Positions 43,553 through 54,644 of a stretch of 64,000 bases of DNA are shown here, piece after piece. Every line of letters begins with the position of its first letter. Positions within the stretch are counted from its first letter, which is position 1. Both the position numbers and the translations under genes were made by a program. The stretch is taken from contig CP136492.1 in NCBI GenBank assembly GCA_032768795.1, forward strand, positions 434,001 through 498,000. Reading direction: 5' to 3'. The DNA comes from Tremella fuciformis. Its lineage: Eukaryota > Basidiomycota > Tremellomycetes > Tremellales > Tremellaceae. The notes beneath the pieces were generated by a model that saw nothing but the letters and a program-made list of their open reading frames with translations, was not told the origin of the DNA and ran no database searches.

Positions 43553-44151
43553 GTTGTGTGGATGTCGAAGATATATTCCCTAGAATATAGCTTGGCAGGT
43601 GGTTTGGCGAGTCAGCCGACAGAAACAGACTAGGATAGATATATATGTATATGTATATATTTGTGAAGCATAGAGGCATCAAAAGAGGACCAACGGCGCC
43701 CATTTGCGACTCCGCTACAAACAGTATCAGATGTCGGCGATTTGCCAATAGATCCCCGATCGCCGTGCGCAAGACTGTCAATGCGAACGTCGTGGCATCA
43801 TGGCCATCCGCCATGAGGGCTTCCGCGTTTGAGCCTTGAATTTGAAGTTTCACGGCGGAGCTGACCTTGGAGTCGCTGAAACCTTCCCCTCGACTGTTTG
43901 CGCCGTGATTGGAGCCCGGTGGCCTTCCCTGGCGCTGGATGCACAAAGTCACCCTTGTCTGAACTGAAGTGGCCCCATAAGGGGTACAGATGGCTCTCGA
44001 CGATAGAGCTCAATTGTCTGCACAAAGTACTCATGTACGTTCCTTCAGAGAGTTCCCAGTATTCGTCCTTGAGTTCCCAATATTCATCGCGGCCTTCTTC
44101 TTCCCCTACTGTCGCGTCCGTATGAGAGTAGCATCTATCTCGATCGGCCAT
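43542..44151 (-). pseudogene. Possible degenerate family-B-like gene
   Basis: A minus-strand frame from 44151 (MADRDRCYSHTD…, with a duplicated EYWEL motif) can be joined to a second frame by a 46-nt GTCAGC…GGAAG intron at about 43862-43817. It then continues GHDATTFALTVLRTAI, weakly like the H-x-A-x-A-L helix of family B. It runs into an AT microsatellite (Ile-Tyr repeat) and stops ten bases inside the family B gene at 42500-43552, lacking the C-terminal signature. I read it as a decayed relative or fragment. It may equally be a chance pair of frames. Confidence 0.3.
43635..43660. repeat. AT/GT microsatellite
   Basis: Imperfect run of AT with two TGTAT interruptions, upstream of the family B gene starting at 43552. 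Confidence 0.8.
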
Positions 44152-45186
44152 CTTTGAACACTGCTTGGACCTTTGAAGACTTCACCAGCGCTGGATCTTG
44201 CAAGTTCAGTGTCAAGGAGAACAATAAGATGATCCTTGGTTGCTTGCGGTCAAGGCTAGATGCGACTTGCCTTCCTGAATAAGGGTTCGGATGTGCTCCT
44301 TCCCAACGCCTCACAAAGCAAAGCCTCTACATTTTGCGATTCACACAGCGTAGGCGTGAAGGGAAGACTTCCTTGATCCCTCTGGGCGATACTGTACGAA
44401 ACCTATCATCAATGGTTCACAACGAGCATCGCGAGATGTCCCAATAGGCTTGACAGATCGCATGCACTCCCAAAGTACGTCAGAGAGCTTCTGTCACAGC
44501 GACGACGAGGCTGCTTGGATGTTGACGTTGCTGCTTGAGAATGGCTTTTTGTGTGCTACGGACATATGCCCTACACGGCTCGCAGAAACACCAGCCAGAC
44601 ATGTATAACCGAGCGAACGACATTTGGACCTTCCGTGATTCGACTGCTCTCGAACCCCAATTCGCCTCACACTGCGACCCTCTCACAGACTACCCACGGA
44701 CCCGAGGATGTTCCGCTCTACAGTACATGAATGGATGCGCGGAGAATTACCAGCCGTGATCATCGTGCCTAATGTATGCACTTGTCAACAGATGTGGTCC
44801 GTGCGCAACAATGGCTGCCTGTGGCACGAGGCTTTAACACCGCGAACAGGCGGTGGCTAATCTATCAGAGGAGCAAGTTCCTCGTCGAGTGCGTACCCTT
44901 TCCTGTGCCGTAGCATCCAGAATGTACACTGGCAGGCCATAAATGACTGCCCTCAAGTGCATGGAACCCGTGCTCGACCTTGCGAACACGGTTCTGCTTA
45001 TGCCGCAGCCTCAAATCAAGTCTTGGTCCTTTATCTGCAGGAAACATATTGCATAATGACTGACATGAGGAAATTGTACGGCTGATACACATACGGAAAC
45101 TGAACTTTAATAGGCCGAGGTGATGGAATATCGCCCTATCTTATGTACTGTGTTTGACGAGGACCAGCATGGACATCTTGACATCT
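44152..45186. other. Gene-poor spacer
   Basis: 1035 bp with only short chance frames on both strands; lower GC than the housekeeping regions by eye. No RNA gene recognised. Confidence 0.4.
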
Positions 45187-46119
45187 TCATTGCTGTGTTG
45201 TGGCCGGTAACGACTGTGACCCTGCACTTTCTGCGCTCCGCATGGAGCCATTTGGCCCGACAAGCAACCACCTCGGAAACGCTGCTTGCTGTGATGGCTC
45301 GGCATCCATCCTGCCCGAGCTCCACAAGAAAAGACTGTGCAACTGGACGGGGTCTTCGGTGCCCTCGCCTGAATTGATCTGGCTGTTAATGGCGTCCCTC
45401 AAGGCCTCGTACGAGTCACAGATGCTTTCCGTACTGCAATCGTTCAGAAAGTCTGCACTGCGGAGGCTCTCAATCGACCAGCAAATCAAAGCAGCAGCGG
45501 TGTGATAGTGGGTCGTCAGCTTTAGCCAACGCTCTCTCGCCTCATCCTTGTTTCGGTGCGGCCGTGCGTGACTGACATCCTGCCAGTCGGAAATCTGGCC
45601 TGCGCTGCCACCCTGCCACTGGAATCGGCCACCCCACCCTGTCTCATGAGACGTGTCGAAGCGGAAGCTTGTCGGTTCTCCCTCTGTCCATGCTTGCGGA
45701 AGTGACTTCAATAAACTTTGTATCGCCCCCTTTAGCAGGCGGTCTATTGCATATCGCTCAGTTTGCTCAGTTGCCTTGTTGTACAAATGGGTAGCCAATC
45801 TCTGAACTCGGTCATGTAAGCGCGCTAAAGACGAAGCTTCTCCCGAGGACGGCTGGTGAATCGAGTCTGCTCGCCCCTCGACCTCCGAAGGAGTCTGAGG
45901 GCTTGCTTCAGCCGCATGCCCCTGGGTTTCCGAATCCTTGCTCCGTGGCATGTCTGCTTTCGTTGCGAAATAATCCCGAGCCGTCTTGCTATGCGAGAGT
46001 TGTCGGTGAAGCAGATGGGCGGAGGAGGGGGCAAGGGATTGAATACTTCTCCAACGCAGATCCCTGGAAGGCGCCCCGTTCTGCGCGAAGATACGCCTGG
46101 GAAGCTTTTCACATAGCAT
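45187..46119 (-). CDS. Family B paralogue 2, unrecognised intronless protein (310 aa)
   Basis: Single-exon ORF. An internal start at about 45951 (MPRSKDSET) may be the real one, as the first 56 codons lack similarity to other members. The shared part: a helical segment (LHDRVQRLATHLYNKATEQ) near 104, WLKLTTHYHTAAALICWSIESL preceded by ARER near 200, ALRDAINSQI near 245, and the C-terminal W…PRWLLVGPNGSMRS near 280-300. The GPN(G/N) after W-x-V matches paralogue 1 closely. No recognised domain, signal peptide or membrane helix. Confidence 0.65.
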   Translation of the reverse strand: MLCEKLPRRIFAQNGAPSRDLRWRSIQSLAPSSAHLLHRQLSHSKTARDYFATKADMPRSKDSETQGHAAEASPQTPSEVEGRADSIHQPSSGEASSLARLHDRVQRLATHLYNKATEQTERYAIDRLLKGAIQSLLKSLPQAWTEGEPTSFRFDTSHETGWGGRFQWQGGSAGQISDWQDVSHARPHRNKDEARERWLKLTTHYHTAAALICWSIESLRSADFLNDCSTESICDSYEALRDAINSQINSGEGTEDPVQLHSLFLWSSGRMDAEPSQQAAFPRWLLVGPNGSMRSAESAGSQSLPATTQQ

Positions 46120-46422
46120 CGTATGGTAGTGAAGGGAGCGTTAGAGTACACCGCCTACTGACTGTGAAAGGTTGTCTACATTTCATCGCCTGTTGGCACT
46201 TCGAGGAAGAGTGCATTTCAAAAGCCCAATATCGAATGAATGCCGCAGAAGGCGTCTTCGTATATGAATGCTCCACGCAATGAGCGCTTGAAGCTCCTGT
46301 CAAGCGACATGTGTATACTGTAGTACCCATGTTCAGACAGCGAATGTACTGAGTCATGAAGTAGTTCGACCAGAATGGACGGTCTGACATGAGGCACTTT
46401 AGCGAAGACATGCAATGCACGA
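46120..46422. other. Spacer between family B copies 2 and 3
   Basis: 303 bp; nothing recognised. Confidence 0.4.
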
Positions 46423-47316
46423 CTACAAAGCTGCACCCGGAGTCCTGTCGATCTGCTGTCCCTTGCTTGTAAGTGCTCTATTCTTAGTGGACACGGTCCA
46501 CCGCACAGCACCTGAGGACCCATCTGCCGCATTCCCCACCGCAGATTCAAAGCACAAAGCGCTTTCCACCTCAAATGAAGGTGCCGTATTACCCTGCAAT
46601 TGGCTCTTAACGGCTGCGTTTACTTGTCTGCACAGATCGGTCATTCCCTGGATGCCTCGTTGAGAGGTGGTGTGCGCAGTGCTTCTTCCGCCCATGGTCC
46701 CGTGCACCAAAGCTGCTGCGGTGTGCAGGTGAGCCGCAAGCTCATTCCAGCGCTCTCTGACTCTCTCGTCCCATTTGAGCAGATGCGGACGCCATTGTGA
46801 AACGCTGAGAACGCGCCACATCTGCTCCGCGCAGCTTACCATACACCCAAAGCTTGCCCCGGCACCATGTTCGTGGATGGTCTTCAAGCAGTATTTTGTT
46901 TGGCCTGCCATGTAACAGACTGACCGGGTCGACTCGAACACGGCTTTCACCATGTCTTTCACGACTACTCTTTCTCGTTTGTCTCGTTTCAGCCAGTCAA
47001 AGTGCCCGACGAGATACATCACCCCGTTCTCGTCGATTGAGAGTGATTGAGAACCGGAATTTCCTGAGGCGAATTGTGGGTTTTCCTGGTGTAAAACGCC
47101 CGGACTAGCGGAGGTCTCAATCTGCTCTTTCGTCGTCCAGCCATGGACTACATCGTCGAGGTTAGATGCGTCCTCACGTGTGTGAGCACCCAAACCCGAA
47201 TAGTACTCGCCATCGGGAACATAGAATGCTCCATCGATCCGAGAGTATGCGTGCTCGTCGTCTTCTTCCTCTTGCGAGGTGCCGCTTTTATCGCAGCTTT
47301 CATCTTGATTCATCAT
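46423..47316 (-). CDS. Family B paralogue 3, unrecognised intronless protein (297 aa)
   Basis: Single-exon ORF with two adjacent Met codons at the start. The N-terminal 90 residues are acidic and Ser-rich. The conserved part: GHFDWLKRDKRERVVVKDMV near 107, a Cys-containing middle (SVCYMAGQTKYCLKTI, FGCMVSCAEQMW), RERWNELAAHLHTAAALVHG near 188, AAVKSQL near 230, and the C-terminal VESALCFES…VRWTVSTKN. The family signature is intact except that the second a W is replaced by F. Function unknown. Confidence 0.65.
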   Translation of the reverse strand: MMNQDESCDKSGTSQEEEDDEHAYSRIDGAFYVPDGEYYSGLGAHTREDASNLDDVVHGWTTKEQIETSASPGVLHQENPQFASGNSGSQSLSIDENGVMYLVGHFDWLKRDKRERVVVKDMVKAVFESTRSVCYMAGQTKYCLKTIHEHGAGASFGCMVSCAEQMWRVLSVSQWRPHLLKWDERVRERWNELAAHLHTAAALVHGTMGGRSTAHTTSQRGIQGMTDLCRQVNAAVKSQLQGNTAPSFEVESALCFESAVGNAADGSSGAVRWTVSTKNRALTSKGQQIDRTPGAAL

Positions 47317-47934
47317 ATCTGATCACCGGTCAGAGTCGAGCTGTTCAGGCGCCTCGTGTCAGGTTTCTGCACCGGAGAAGAAGCCACAAATCAGACCCTG
47401 GTCGCAGTGTTTTCTTGATCGGATGGTCTCATATCGCTGCCTTCTCAGCTCGCCGCAGAAGAAAAGAGCTCTACTCGATGCTCACAGCCGACGTATGAAG
47501 GGAGTACATCCTTTGATTGTTCATGGCGATATCACATCCCTGGTATTGGCGATGATCCACCTAGAATCCACTTCGCAGGTGTGCTCCTTACGCCTCCCAT
47601 CCGATCCTACGATATGCAGATCCGAGACCGGCAAGCGCAGAGAGATGTTGACTGACACGGCGGTCGAGCGTCCACTACGTCTTTGGACCAACGCCACTTT
47701 CAGCGCTGAGTTGCAGGGATCAAGAATGAACGCTACGCTGGATGGACGTCTGGAGTTGTAAGGGGCTGATCTACAATGCATAGGCTTGCACTCTAGTGCA
47801 TAGACGAGTAGATAGTCAAGTAAGTATATGTTTACTCAGGTTGCGAATCTTGGAATCAAGCAAAGGCAAGTAAGTGGTCTGCTACACACAAGTCGGACCA
47901 GCAAGGGCTGCTCATTCTCTGCACATGCTAAGTT
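47317..47934. other. Spacer between family B copy 3 and the 246-aa protein gene
   Basis: 618 bp, no supported gene. A plus-strand frame of about 110 codons at 47423-47761 has no features supporting expression. Confidence 0.4.
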
Positions 47935-48723
47935 TTAGACCCAGATCGGCCGGCGCATCGCCAGCAAACTCCCGGCCAAGAGGGAATCGAACCGGTCGTC
48001 CGGCTCGTAGTCGCCTGGGCCAAGCATGTGGTCAGAGTGAGCCTGAGTCGACTCCCACGGCTGCCAGCCACTGTCGTCGCCCCATCTGGTCTGAGCCTGC
48101 CAGCCATGCTCGGGAGTGTACGTCCCCTTCGACTGCCAGTAGGTCCGCTTGGGCACGTTGCCAGGCGTGGATCGACTTTCAGACATGTGGAAGTTTCTCG
48201 TGATCATCTTGGCTGGTCCTGTTTCACTCAGTGGACATACCTCGACAAGGGACTGCTCACCTTTGCCATCCCTCTCTCCGCCCGAGGGCCTGGAGAATGA
48301 CGAGTGGCCCATGTCGAAAGAAGGGTCGAGCCCAAAATGGCTGAAGTGAGAGTCCCACATTGAAGGCCGTGTGAAGGCGAAGCGCGGCCCAGTCATCGCC
48401 CCCATCATGTTGGCGAATGGGTCTCCCCAGAGCGGGTCGAAGGGGTCGAAGACCGACCTCCTACTGGGACGAGAGTATACGGACCCCGGGTACATACCAT
48501 TATACGCGCGGCTGCGACCGTCGTACATGCTGGGGCGGCGGGTGGCGGACCCCGCCGGAGGCATGCGAGTCATGGGCAAGCCGCGCTCAGGATCAAAGCC
48601 TGGGCGAACGATTTCTTCAGTCTTCCCGGAGGAGACGGATGACACGGAAGAGGGGGTTCGTTTGACCATGGCTTGTGACGTTTTCCCAATTTTCGACTTG
48701 ATGGATTTGAGGCCCAGAGCCAT
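47935..48723 (-). CDS. Unrecognised Arg/Ser/Trp-rich protein, 246 aa spliced (262 unspliced)
   Basis: Begins MALGLKSIKSKIGKTSQAMVKRTPSSVSS, basic at the N-terminus. The middle (FDPFDPLWGDPFANMMGAMTGP…, RFAFTRPSMWDSHFSHFG) is Phe/Met/Gly-rich, faintly like myeloid-leukaemia-factor-type proteins, but too weak to assign. The C-terminal half has many Trp/Asp/His residues. A 48-nt segment (48213-48260) has a GTGAGC donor, a CACTGAG branch-like site and a CCAG acceptor. It is in frame without a stop, so either the spliced or the retained form is translatable. Function unknown. Confidence 0.55.
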   Translation of the reverse strand: MALGLKSIKSKIGKTSQAMVKRTPSSVSSVSSGKTEEIVRPGFDPERGLPMTRMPPAGSATRRPSMYDGRSRAYNGMYPGSVYSRPSRRSVFDPFDPLWGDPFANMMGAMTGPRFAFTRPSMWDSHFSHFGLDPSFDMGHSSFSRPSGGERDGKGEQSLVEVCPLSETGPAKMITRNFHMSESRSTPGNVPKRTYWQSKGTYTPEHGWQAQTRWGDDSGWQPWESTQAHSDHMLGPGDYEPDDRFDSLLAGSLLAMRRPIWV

Positions 48724-49117
48724 TACTGGTTTGCGCTAAACACTGTTTGTGAATCAGACAGTCAGAGTCTGGATTGCTTGAGAACGAGACGTTCAGGAGA
48801 AGAAATGGAAACACTGAACATTTGCCACTTCACCCCAAAGAACAAGCTTCGTGTCCACCTTTGAGCGCCTGTTGTAAAGGAGTGCCCAGTTGTGCAATGG
48901 CCGGTTGCCAATCAGAATGTTCTAGAGTGATTGTGGCCGCCAATGCCCCTCTTGCCAATATTGAGGCGCACGCAACAGCCTGAGTAGAACCTCTTCTTCT
49001 TGAACACGGGTTTATACTGGACGAGGATGGAGCGAAATACGACTGCATGTTGGTATCGATCTTGAGCTCCAGGCAATCAATGTATGAATAATCTGTCCGC
49101 TACGACGACTCCGGGAG
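48724..49117. other. Spacer
   Basis: 394 bp; nothing recognised. Confidence 0.4.
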
Positions 49118-50689
49118 TCATCTCCTTGTCAACTCGTAACGGTCTGCAGCATGCGGCATGCTCTCCTGTGTCCTGCCGGATGATCCAGAGACTACCCACG
49201 CGGGCCTGTTGCCAGTCCCCCGCCAGGTAGGGTCGTTGAACTCTGAGCCAAACCACCACGCCCTGCTCTCAACCTTAAGGGGGTCCTCACTGGACGCGCG
49301 GAGCTGGGACCATCCCAGCATCTCCGCCTTGATGGCCTGGGTAACACGTCCCGCCTGCTCCGTTATTTGAGCCAACGACGAGTGGACCCATGAGTGCAGG
49401 TCGCAGTCGGCCGGCATGGCCTCGAGGCAGCTTACGGAAAAGGTGATAATGGCTATTGCGGCGTGGTGCAGGGCTGTGCGCCGCACCCATCGCTCTCGGG
49501 GCGTGCTCCCCAGTACTTCATGCCCGTCCGGCAAGTCAGAGACGAGCTGATACGTGCTGTCTGGCACGTCGCTGAAACGCCAACGGTACCGCTGTTCCGG
49601 GCCCTCGCTGTGGACGGTAGTGAACAGGGAGCCGACCTGACCGGGAGTTCTGCTGGAGTCTTTGAGCCATTGCGGCGTATCGATGATCAGCTCCTTCAGG
49701 TAGTGCCGTTCTGCCTCTGACATCCACTTGAAGTCGTCGATGAAGGCCAGCGCGCTCGCCGCGAGCGTCTGGCGAGCGACTATCTGCTGTGCAGAGACAA
49801 TCGCGGACGGTGCATTGGGTACTAGGTCTTGAGCCGGTGGCTCGTGGGTCGAATTCTTCTCCCCGTTCCATATGGCGAGATTGCTGAATGTCAGAGGAAG
49901 TCTATAGTCGTTAATGTCCGGCGTTGCTGAGGCCCCCGAGTTACCAAAGTCGTCAACAGCATCTGCTGTAGACCCTTGAGCCCCTTGACCCGTCGAGCTG
50001 TACTGTGCTTGCCAGTTACTAGGTGTCTCGTAATTGCCGAGGGAGGGCATAGGATGTGGGCGACCGCCAGAGTACCCTGGCGAGTTGCCTGGAGAGGGAG
50101 GGACGGAGCCCAAGGAAAGGGGAGTCACGGGTGCAGGCCGCCAGACGTACACTGGAGTCGGAGGTAATTGAGGGTACGCAGAACGGCTGGAGGTGGGAGC
50201 AGCCAGCGCATGCGCCCCGTAGGAAGTCTGTTCGCTGGCGATAAGAGGGGACGGAGGGGCCGGGAGTATTGGCCGCAGCGGTCTCGGAGGTCGGCTAGAG
50301 TCTGGATACGGACCGCGAGTTGAACGTCTCCGCGGCGCTGGCGGCGGCGGGCGCGGACGCGCCGCTGACGGCGACGAGTCGAATGTCGCAGATCGCTTCG
50401 GGTGGCGTCTCTGTCGATGCGAGGGTGACGAGACCGGAGACAAGGACTGTGGTGAGGACATGATGGGCATGGGAGGCGGCATCGCGGACGCAGTCGTCGC
50501 GGCGCCCTGCACATGCCTGTAGGCGCTACGGTCCCGTTGCGATGTCGGGTACGTGTCGAAAGATCGAGCATAGGCTGTAGGCGTTGAGGGTGTCGCGCTC
50601 GCATCCGATCCTGCCACAGTGGAGTACGCTGGGTTCTCCAAGGCATCCGTGCGGTATGAGTAGGGGTACTGAGGCTGCTCTTCGTCCAT
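49118..50689 (-). CDS. Family B paralogue 4, unrecognised intronless protein with long disordered N-terminus (523 aa)
   Basis: Single-exon ORF, the longest member. Residues 1-270 are Pro/Ser/Arg/Tyr-rich and likely disordered (repeated PPP, SSP, YP). The conserved part: FIDDFKWMSEAERHYLKELI near 315, RERWVRRTALHHAAIAIITF near 400, a helix with AGRVTQAIKAEML near 445, and VESRAWWFGSEF…RPAWVVSGSSGRTQ near 470-505. TATATA box at 50739-50744, about 50 bp upstream. The disordered N-terminus suggests a protein-interaction or regulatory role, but there is no recognised domain. Confidence 0.68.
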   Translation of the reverse strand: MDEEQPQYPYSYRTDALENPAYSTVAGSDASATPSTPTAYARSFDTYPTSQRDRSAYRHVQGAATTASAMPPPMPIMSSPQSLSPVSSPSHRQRRHPKRSATFDSSPSAARPRPPPPAPRRRSTRGPYPDSSRPPRPLRPILPAPPSPLIASEQTSYGAHALAAPTSSRSAYPQLPPTPVYVWRPAPVTPLSLGSVPPSPGNSPGYSGGRPHPMPSLGNYETPSNWQAQYSSTGQGAQGSTADAVDDFGNSGASATPDINDYRLPLTFSNLAIWNGEKNSTHEPPAQDLVPNAPSAIVSAQQIVARQTLAASALAFIDDFKWMSEAERHYLKELIIDTPQWLKDSSRTPGQVGSLFTTVHSEGPEQRYRWRFSDVPDSTYQLVSDLPDGHEVLGSTPRERWVRRTALHHAAIAIITFSVSCLEAMPADCDLHSWVHSSLAQITEQAGRVTQAIKAEMLGWSQLRASSEDPLKVESRAWWFGSEFNDPTWRGTGNRPAWVVSGSSGRTQESMPHAADRYELTRR

Positions 50690-51506
50690 GATCTGTCAGT
50701 AGTGCTTCGAGTGGCCACAGCTAGTCGATCACCATGAGTATATAGCACATGCAGCCGGGAGGGGGGAGAGGGGGCGGTGTCAGCAGAGGAGCGAATCAAC
50801 GAGTGAGAAGGCCAGACTCCGCTCCGATCTTCGTAAAGCCTTGTCCTTTCCTTTGTCGCGCGGCCTCCCCAGCTCGGGTTGCAGGCGATACAGTACGGCG
50901 TAGACGGAGCACTTTCAGCCATGCTCAGCAAGCCCAGTCCGATTCCCGCTCCTACAGCGGCCAAGTTTCGTGTCAAACTCAAGCGCTATGCCCCAACGCA
51001 ATCGGCGCCTTCGCTAGGCTGCAAGGGTGGACGCAGCAACGCTTGTACTTGTCGAGGAAGCCCGTAGCCCATACACGTTCGGCCGACTTGTCCCCTTTGA
51101 TCGAAGTCTCCGGCTTGGGTGCTGGTGCATGAATGAGCAGACCACACATATACTCAGCACCAGCAAGCTTCGTCAATCCGCTTAAAATGCCCTCGAGTGA
51201 TCTTGAGAGAGCATGTTCAGTCGGTCCGGATCGCAACGCACGTACAAGTACGAATGACCGTTTTGCGGAATGCCAGGTCCCGCGAGGTCAGTACGAGCTG
51301 TCATCGTTGGGGCACACGCCCGTCATGGGTAATCGTGCATCCGGAACCCAATACACATTTCTAGTCACACGCCATATACATGGAAGATGGGTATCATTTC
51401 GACTGTCGAGCCAGAATAATGGGCGGAGAGAGGGTCGGAGAGGAGGCGGCGGGAGGAGGAGGAGGCGCTAGAGTCGATGGTCGGTGGGACACGTAGGGTG
51501 AAGATC
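50690..51506. other. Spacer 3' of CDC42
   Basis: 817 bp: promoter of family B copy 4 and 3' flank of CDC42. A purine-rich G/A run lies at 51420-51470. No gene supported. Confidence 0.4.
50736..50746 (-). promoter_or_regulatory. TATA box of family B copy 4
   Basis: GCTATATACTC on the minus strand about 50 bp before the start at 50689. Confidence 0.55.
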
Positions 51507-52279
<773 letters not shown>

Positions 52280-53172
52280 TGTCGGATGGAGTCGCTGGGC
52301 ATCAACACTGATCCAGACATCGTTCTGGTCGGCCGTCAGGAGCAACGAGACAAAGGACGCCCTAGGGGAGGGAGGGATTGGTGCGCTCCGCGTGTCCATC
52401 CCCTATGACCGAGCCCCCAAAGTCGGGTTGAGCGGCAGGGGTGAAAGGTATCAGACAGCATAGCACGCAGTGCGACGCGACGCGCCGCTTTTCAGAGAGC
52501 TATGCGGGGAATCGAAGCCGCATCACCCCTCCCATCGCCATCACGACGCCACCGCAGGCTGGGCACGAGACTTGGTCCATCTCCCCGGTCGTGCATGGAT
52601 TCGCGCCTCATCTTGTAGATATCCAAGGGGTGAGACGGTCGCCTGGCTTACCTGATGCTACTGCCGGCTGATGGATGCTAAGACGATCCACAGATCCGTC
52701 CGAGCGCGTCCAATCGATAGCCAAGCCTGTCGCGAGCTCGCAGCCGTCTTCCTCTCCTTTGTGATCCGTTCGAGGGGTGCGACTAAATCGAGAATGGGTG
52801 TCCGACTGGATCTAAGCGTCTGCGGTGCGTGCTGTGATAAGCAGAGGGGTGAGATGGCGTGAGATGTCGATGAGAGAGGCAAGGTAGGAGTCAGCTAGAG
52901 GCGAGGAGGTGAGGCTGGCTCGTGGGCGCCATAGGAACAGGGGTCCAAGGGGGTGGGGGATTAGGGTATTAGACTCCGCTCAGGCGGCGATTAGTATTGT
53001 GTTACTAATGGCAATACAAACCCCGCCCTGGGTGGCGAGGGATGCGGCGATAGGAGCGGCGTTGTCCGAAAGTGGCGGATGTGGCGCCGAGCCATGTGGA
53101 GGCGGCAAGATTCACTTCTCGGTTTCTCGTCGACTCTCTTACAAGCTTAGTGGAAGCTACAGCAGCGGCAGT
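52280..53172. promoter_or_regulatory. Divergent promoter region of CDC42 and GPN1
   Basis: 893 bp between two start codons facing away from each other. No ORF with coding character; no clear TATA box. Confidence 0.45.
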
Positions 53173-54575
53173 ATGGCATCGACACAACAGCCAGAGGCAG
53201 GGCCCTCTCGAAGTCCCCCGCCGCCTCCTGAGGCGGCAGGATCAGAGAAGAAGAAACCTGTCGTTATCCTGTGTATCGGAATGGCCGGCTCGGTCAGCTA
53301 CAGCTTCTACTGGGAAGAACCAGCTGACGGGCAGGGCAAAACGACACTGATGCAGCGGCTCAACTCGCACCTTCACTCACAAGACAAGCCGCCCTATATC
53401 CTCAACCTCGATCCCGCCGTCACGCACATGCCATACACCGCCAACATCGATATTCGAGATACGGTCGACTACAAAGAAGTCATGAAGCAGTACAACCTTG
53501 GGCCGAATGGCGGTATATTGACGGCTCTCAACCTATTCACCACCAAGTTTGACCAGGTCCTGGGCTTTGTGGAGAAACGGGCAGAAACGGTGGAGTGCGT
53601 CATAGCTTGACAGCAAAACCCGCGCTGAGTCTTAGATACGTGCTGGTCGATACGCCTGGGCAGATTGAGATATTCACATGGTCCGCCTCAGGAGCAATCA
53701 TCACCGACTCGCTCGCCTCGTCCTTCCCCACCTGCATCGCATACATCATCGACACACCCCGCACAACCGCCCCAGCGACATTCATGTCAAACATGCTGTA
53801 CGCATGTTCGATATTGTACAAAACGCGCCTGCCGTTCATGCTCGTATTCAACAAGACCGATGTGGAGCCACACGACTTTGCCGTCGAGTGGATGGGAGAC
53901 TGGCAGGCGTTCCAGCGAGATCTGGACGAGCGCGGGCGCGACGAGAATGGGGAGACAAGTTACCTCAACAGCTTGATGGGCAGCATGAGCTTGGTACTGG
54001 AGGAGTTTTACAACAATCTCAGGGTCAGCTCGTGTTTGGTTCTTCTGTGTGCTAGAGCTGATGGCTAGGCGGTCGGAGTGAGCGCCATGACGGGTCAGGG
54101 TATGCGGGCGTTCTTCGCCGCCGTAGAGGAGTGCAGGCAGGAGTACGAGCGGTCAGCTGTGAGAGACTCCAATTGAGTCAGGAGCTGACAATCAGCGAGT
54201 ATAAGCCCGAACTGGAGCGCCTGGCCGCAGAGCGCGCAATGCAGTCCGAGGCAGACAAGAAAGACAGCCTGTCGAGGTTAATGAAAGACATGAATGTGGG
54301 CAGAGGCGGCGCTGGTGCGAATCCATTCGGCCCGTATCCGCGGAACGACAGGGAAGATCGGTACATGGACGAAGACGGCCTGGGGTCGGACGAAGAGGCC
54401 GAGATACGGCGGCAGGAAGAAGAGGAGGCCGAGGCGCAGGACGAAGAGGTCTTGAATGTGCAGGATATGGGTGAGTCAGCTGACACTCTATCAGGCTAGC
54501 TGACAGGCAGGTCCGCCGGAGATTGGGGGTTTGCCGAGTGGACGAACGGGGATGAACTGGCCAAGACCGCAGTAG
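53173..54575 (+). CDS. NPA3: GPN-loop GTPase 1 (Npa3/XAB1-like)
   Basis: Six exons (53173-53292, 53335-53594, 53636-54023, 54069-54151, 54196-54470, 54511-54575) encode 396 aa. P-loop GMAGSGKTT forms across intron 1 near residue 36-44. The defining GPN insertion appears in [16 protein letters not shown] near 108. Switch motif DTPGQIE near 133 and NKTD near 199 follow. The C-terminus is acidic and ends in a conserved [14 protein letters not shown] tail. GPN1 assists nuclear import/assembly of RNA polymerase II with GPN3. Introns are all GT-AG. Confidence 0.96.
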
Positions 54576-54644
54576 TTCTCAAGTAGACTGCATGGGGAGC
54601 TACATAGCGCATGCTACTCGCTTGTTGTTATATCATACAGAGTA

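Noticed and set aside
47970..48000. tRNA T-loop-like GGTTCGATTCC on the minus strand
   Set aside because: No acceptor stem, D-arm or anticodon arm can be drawn around it; it lies inside a coding exon.
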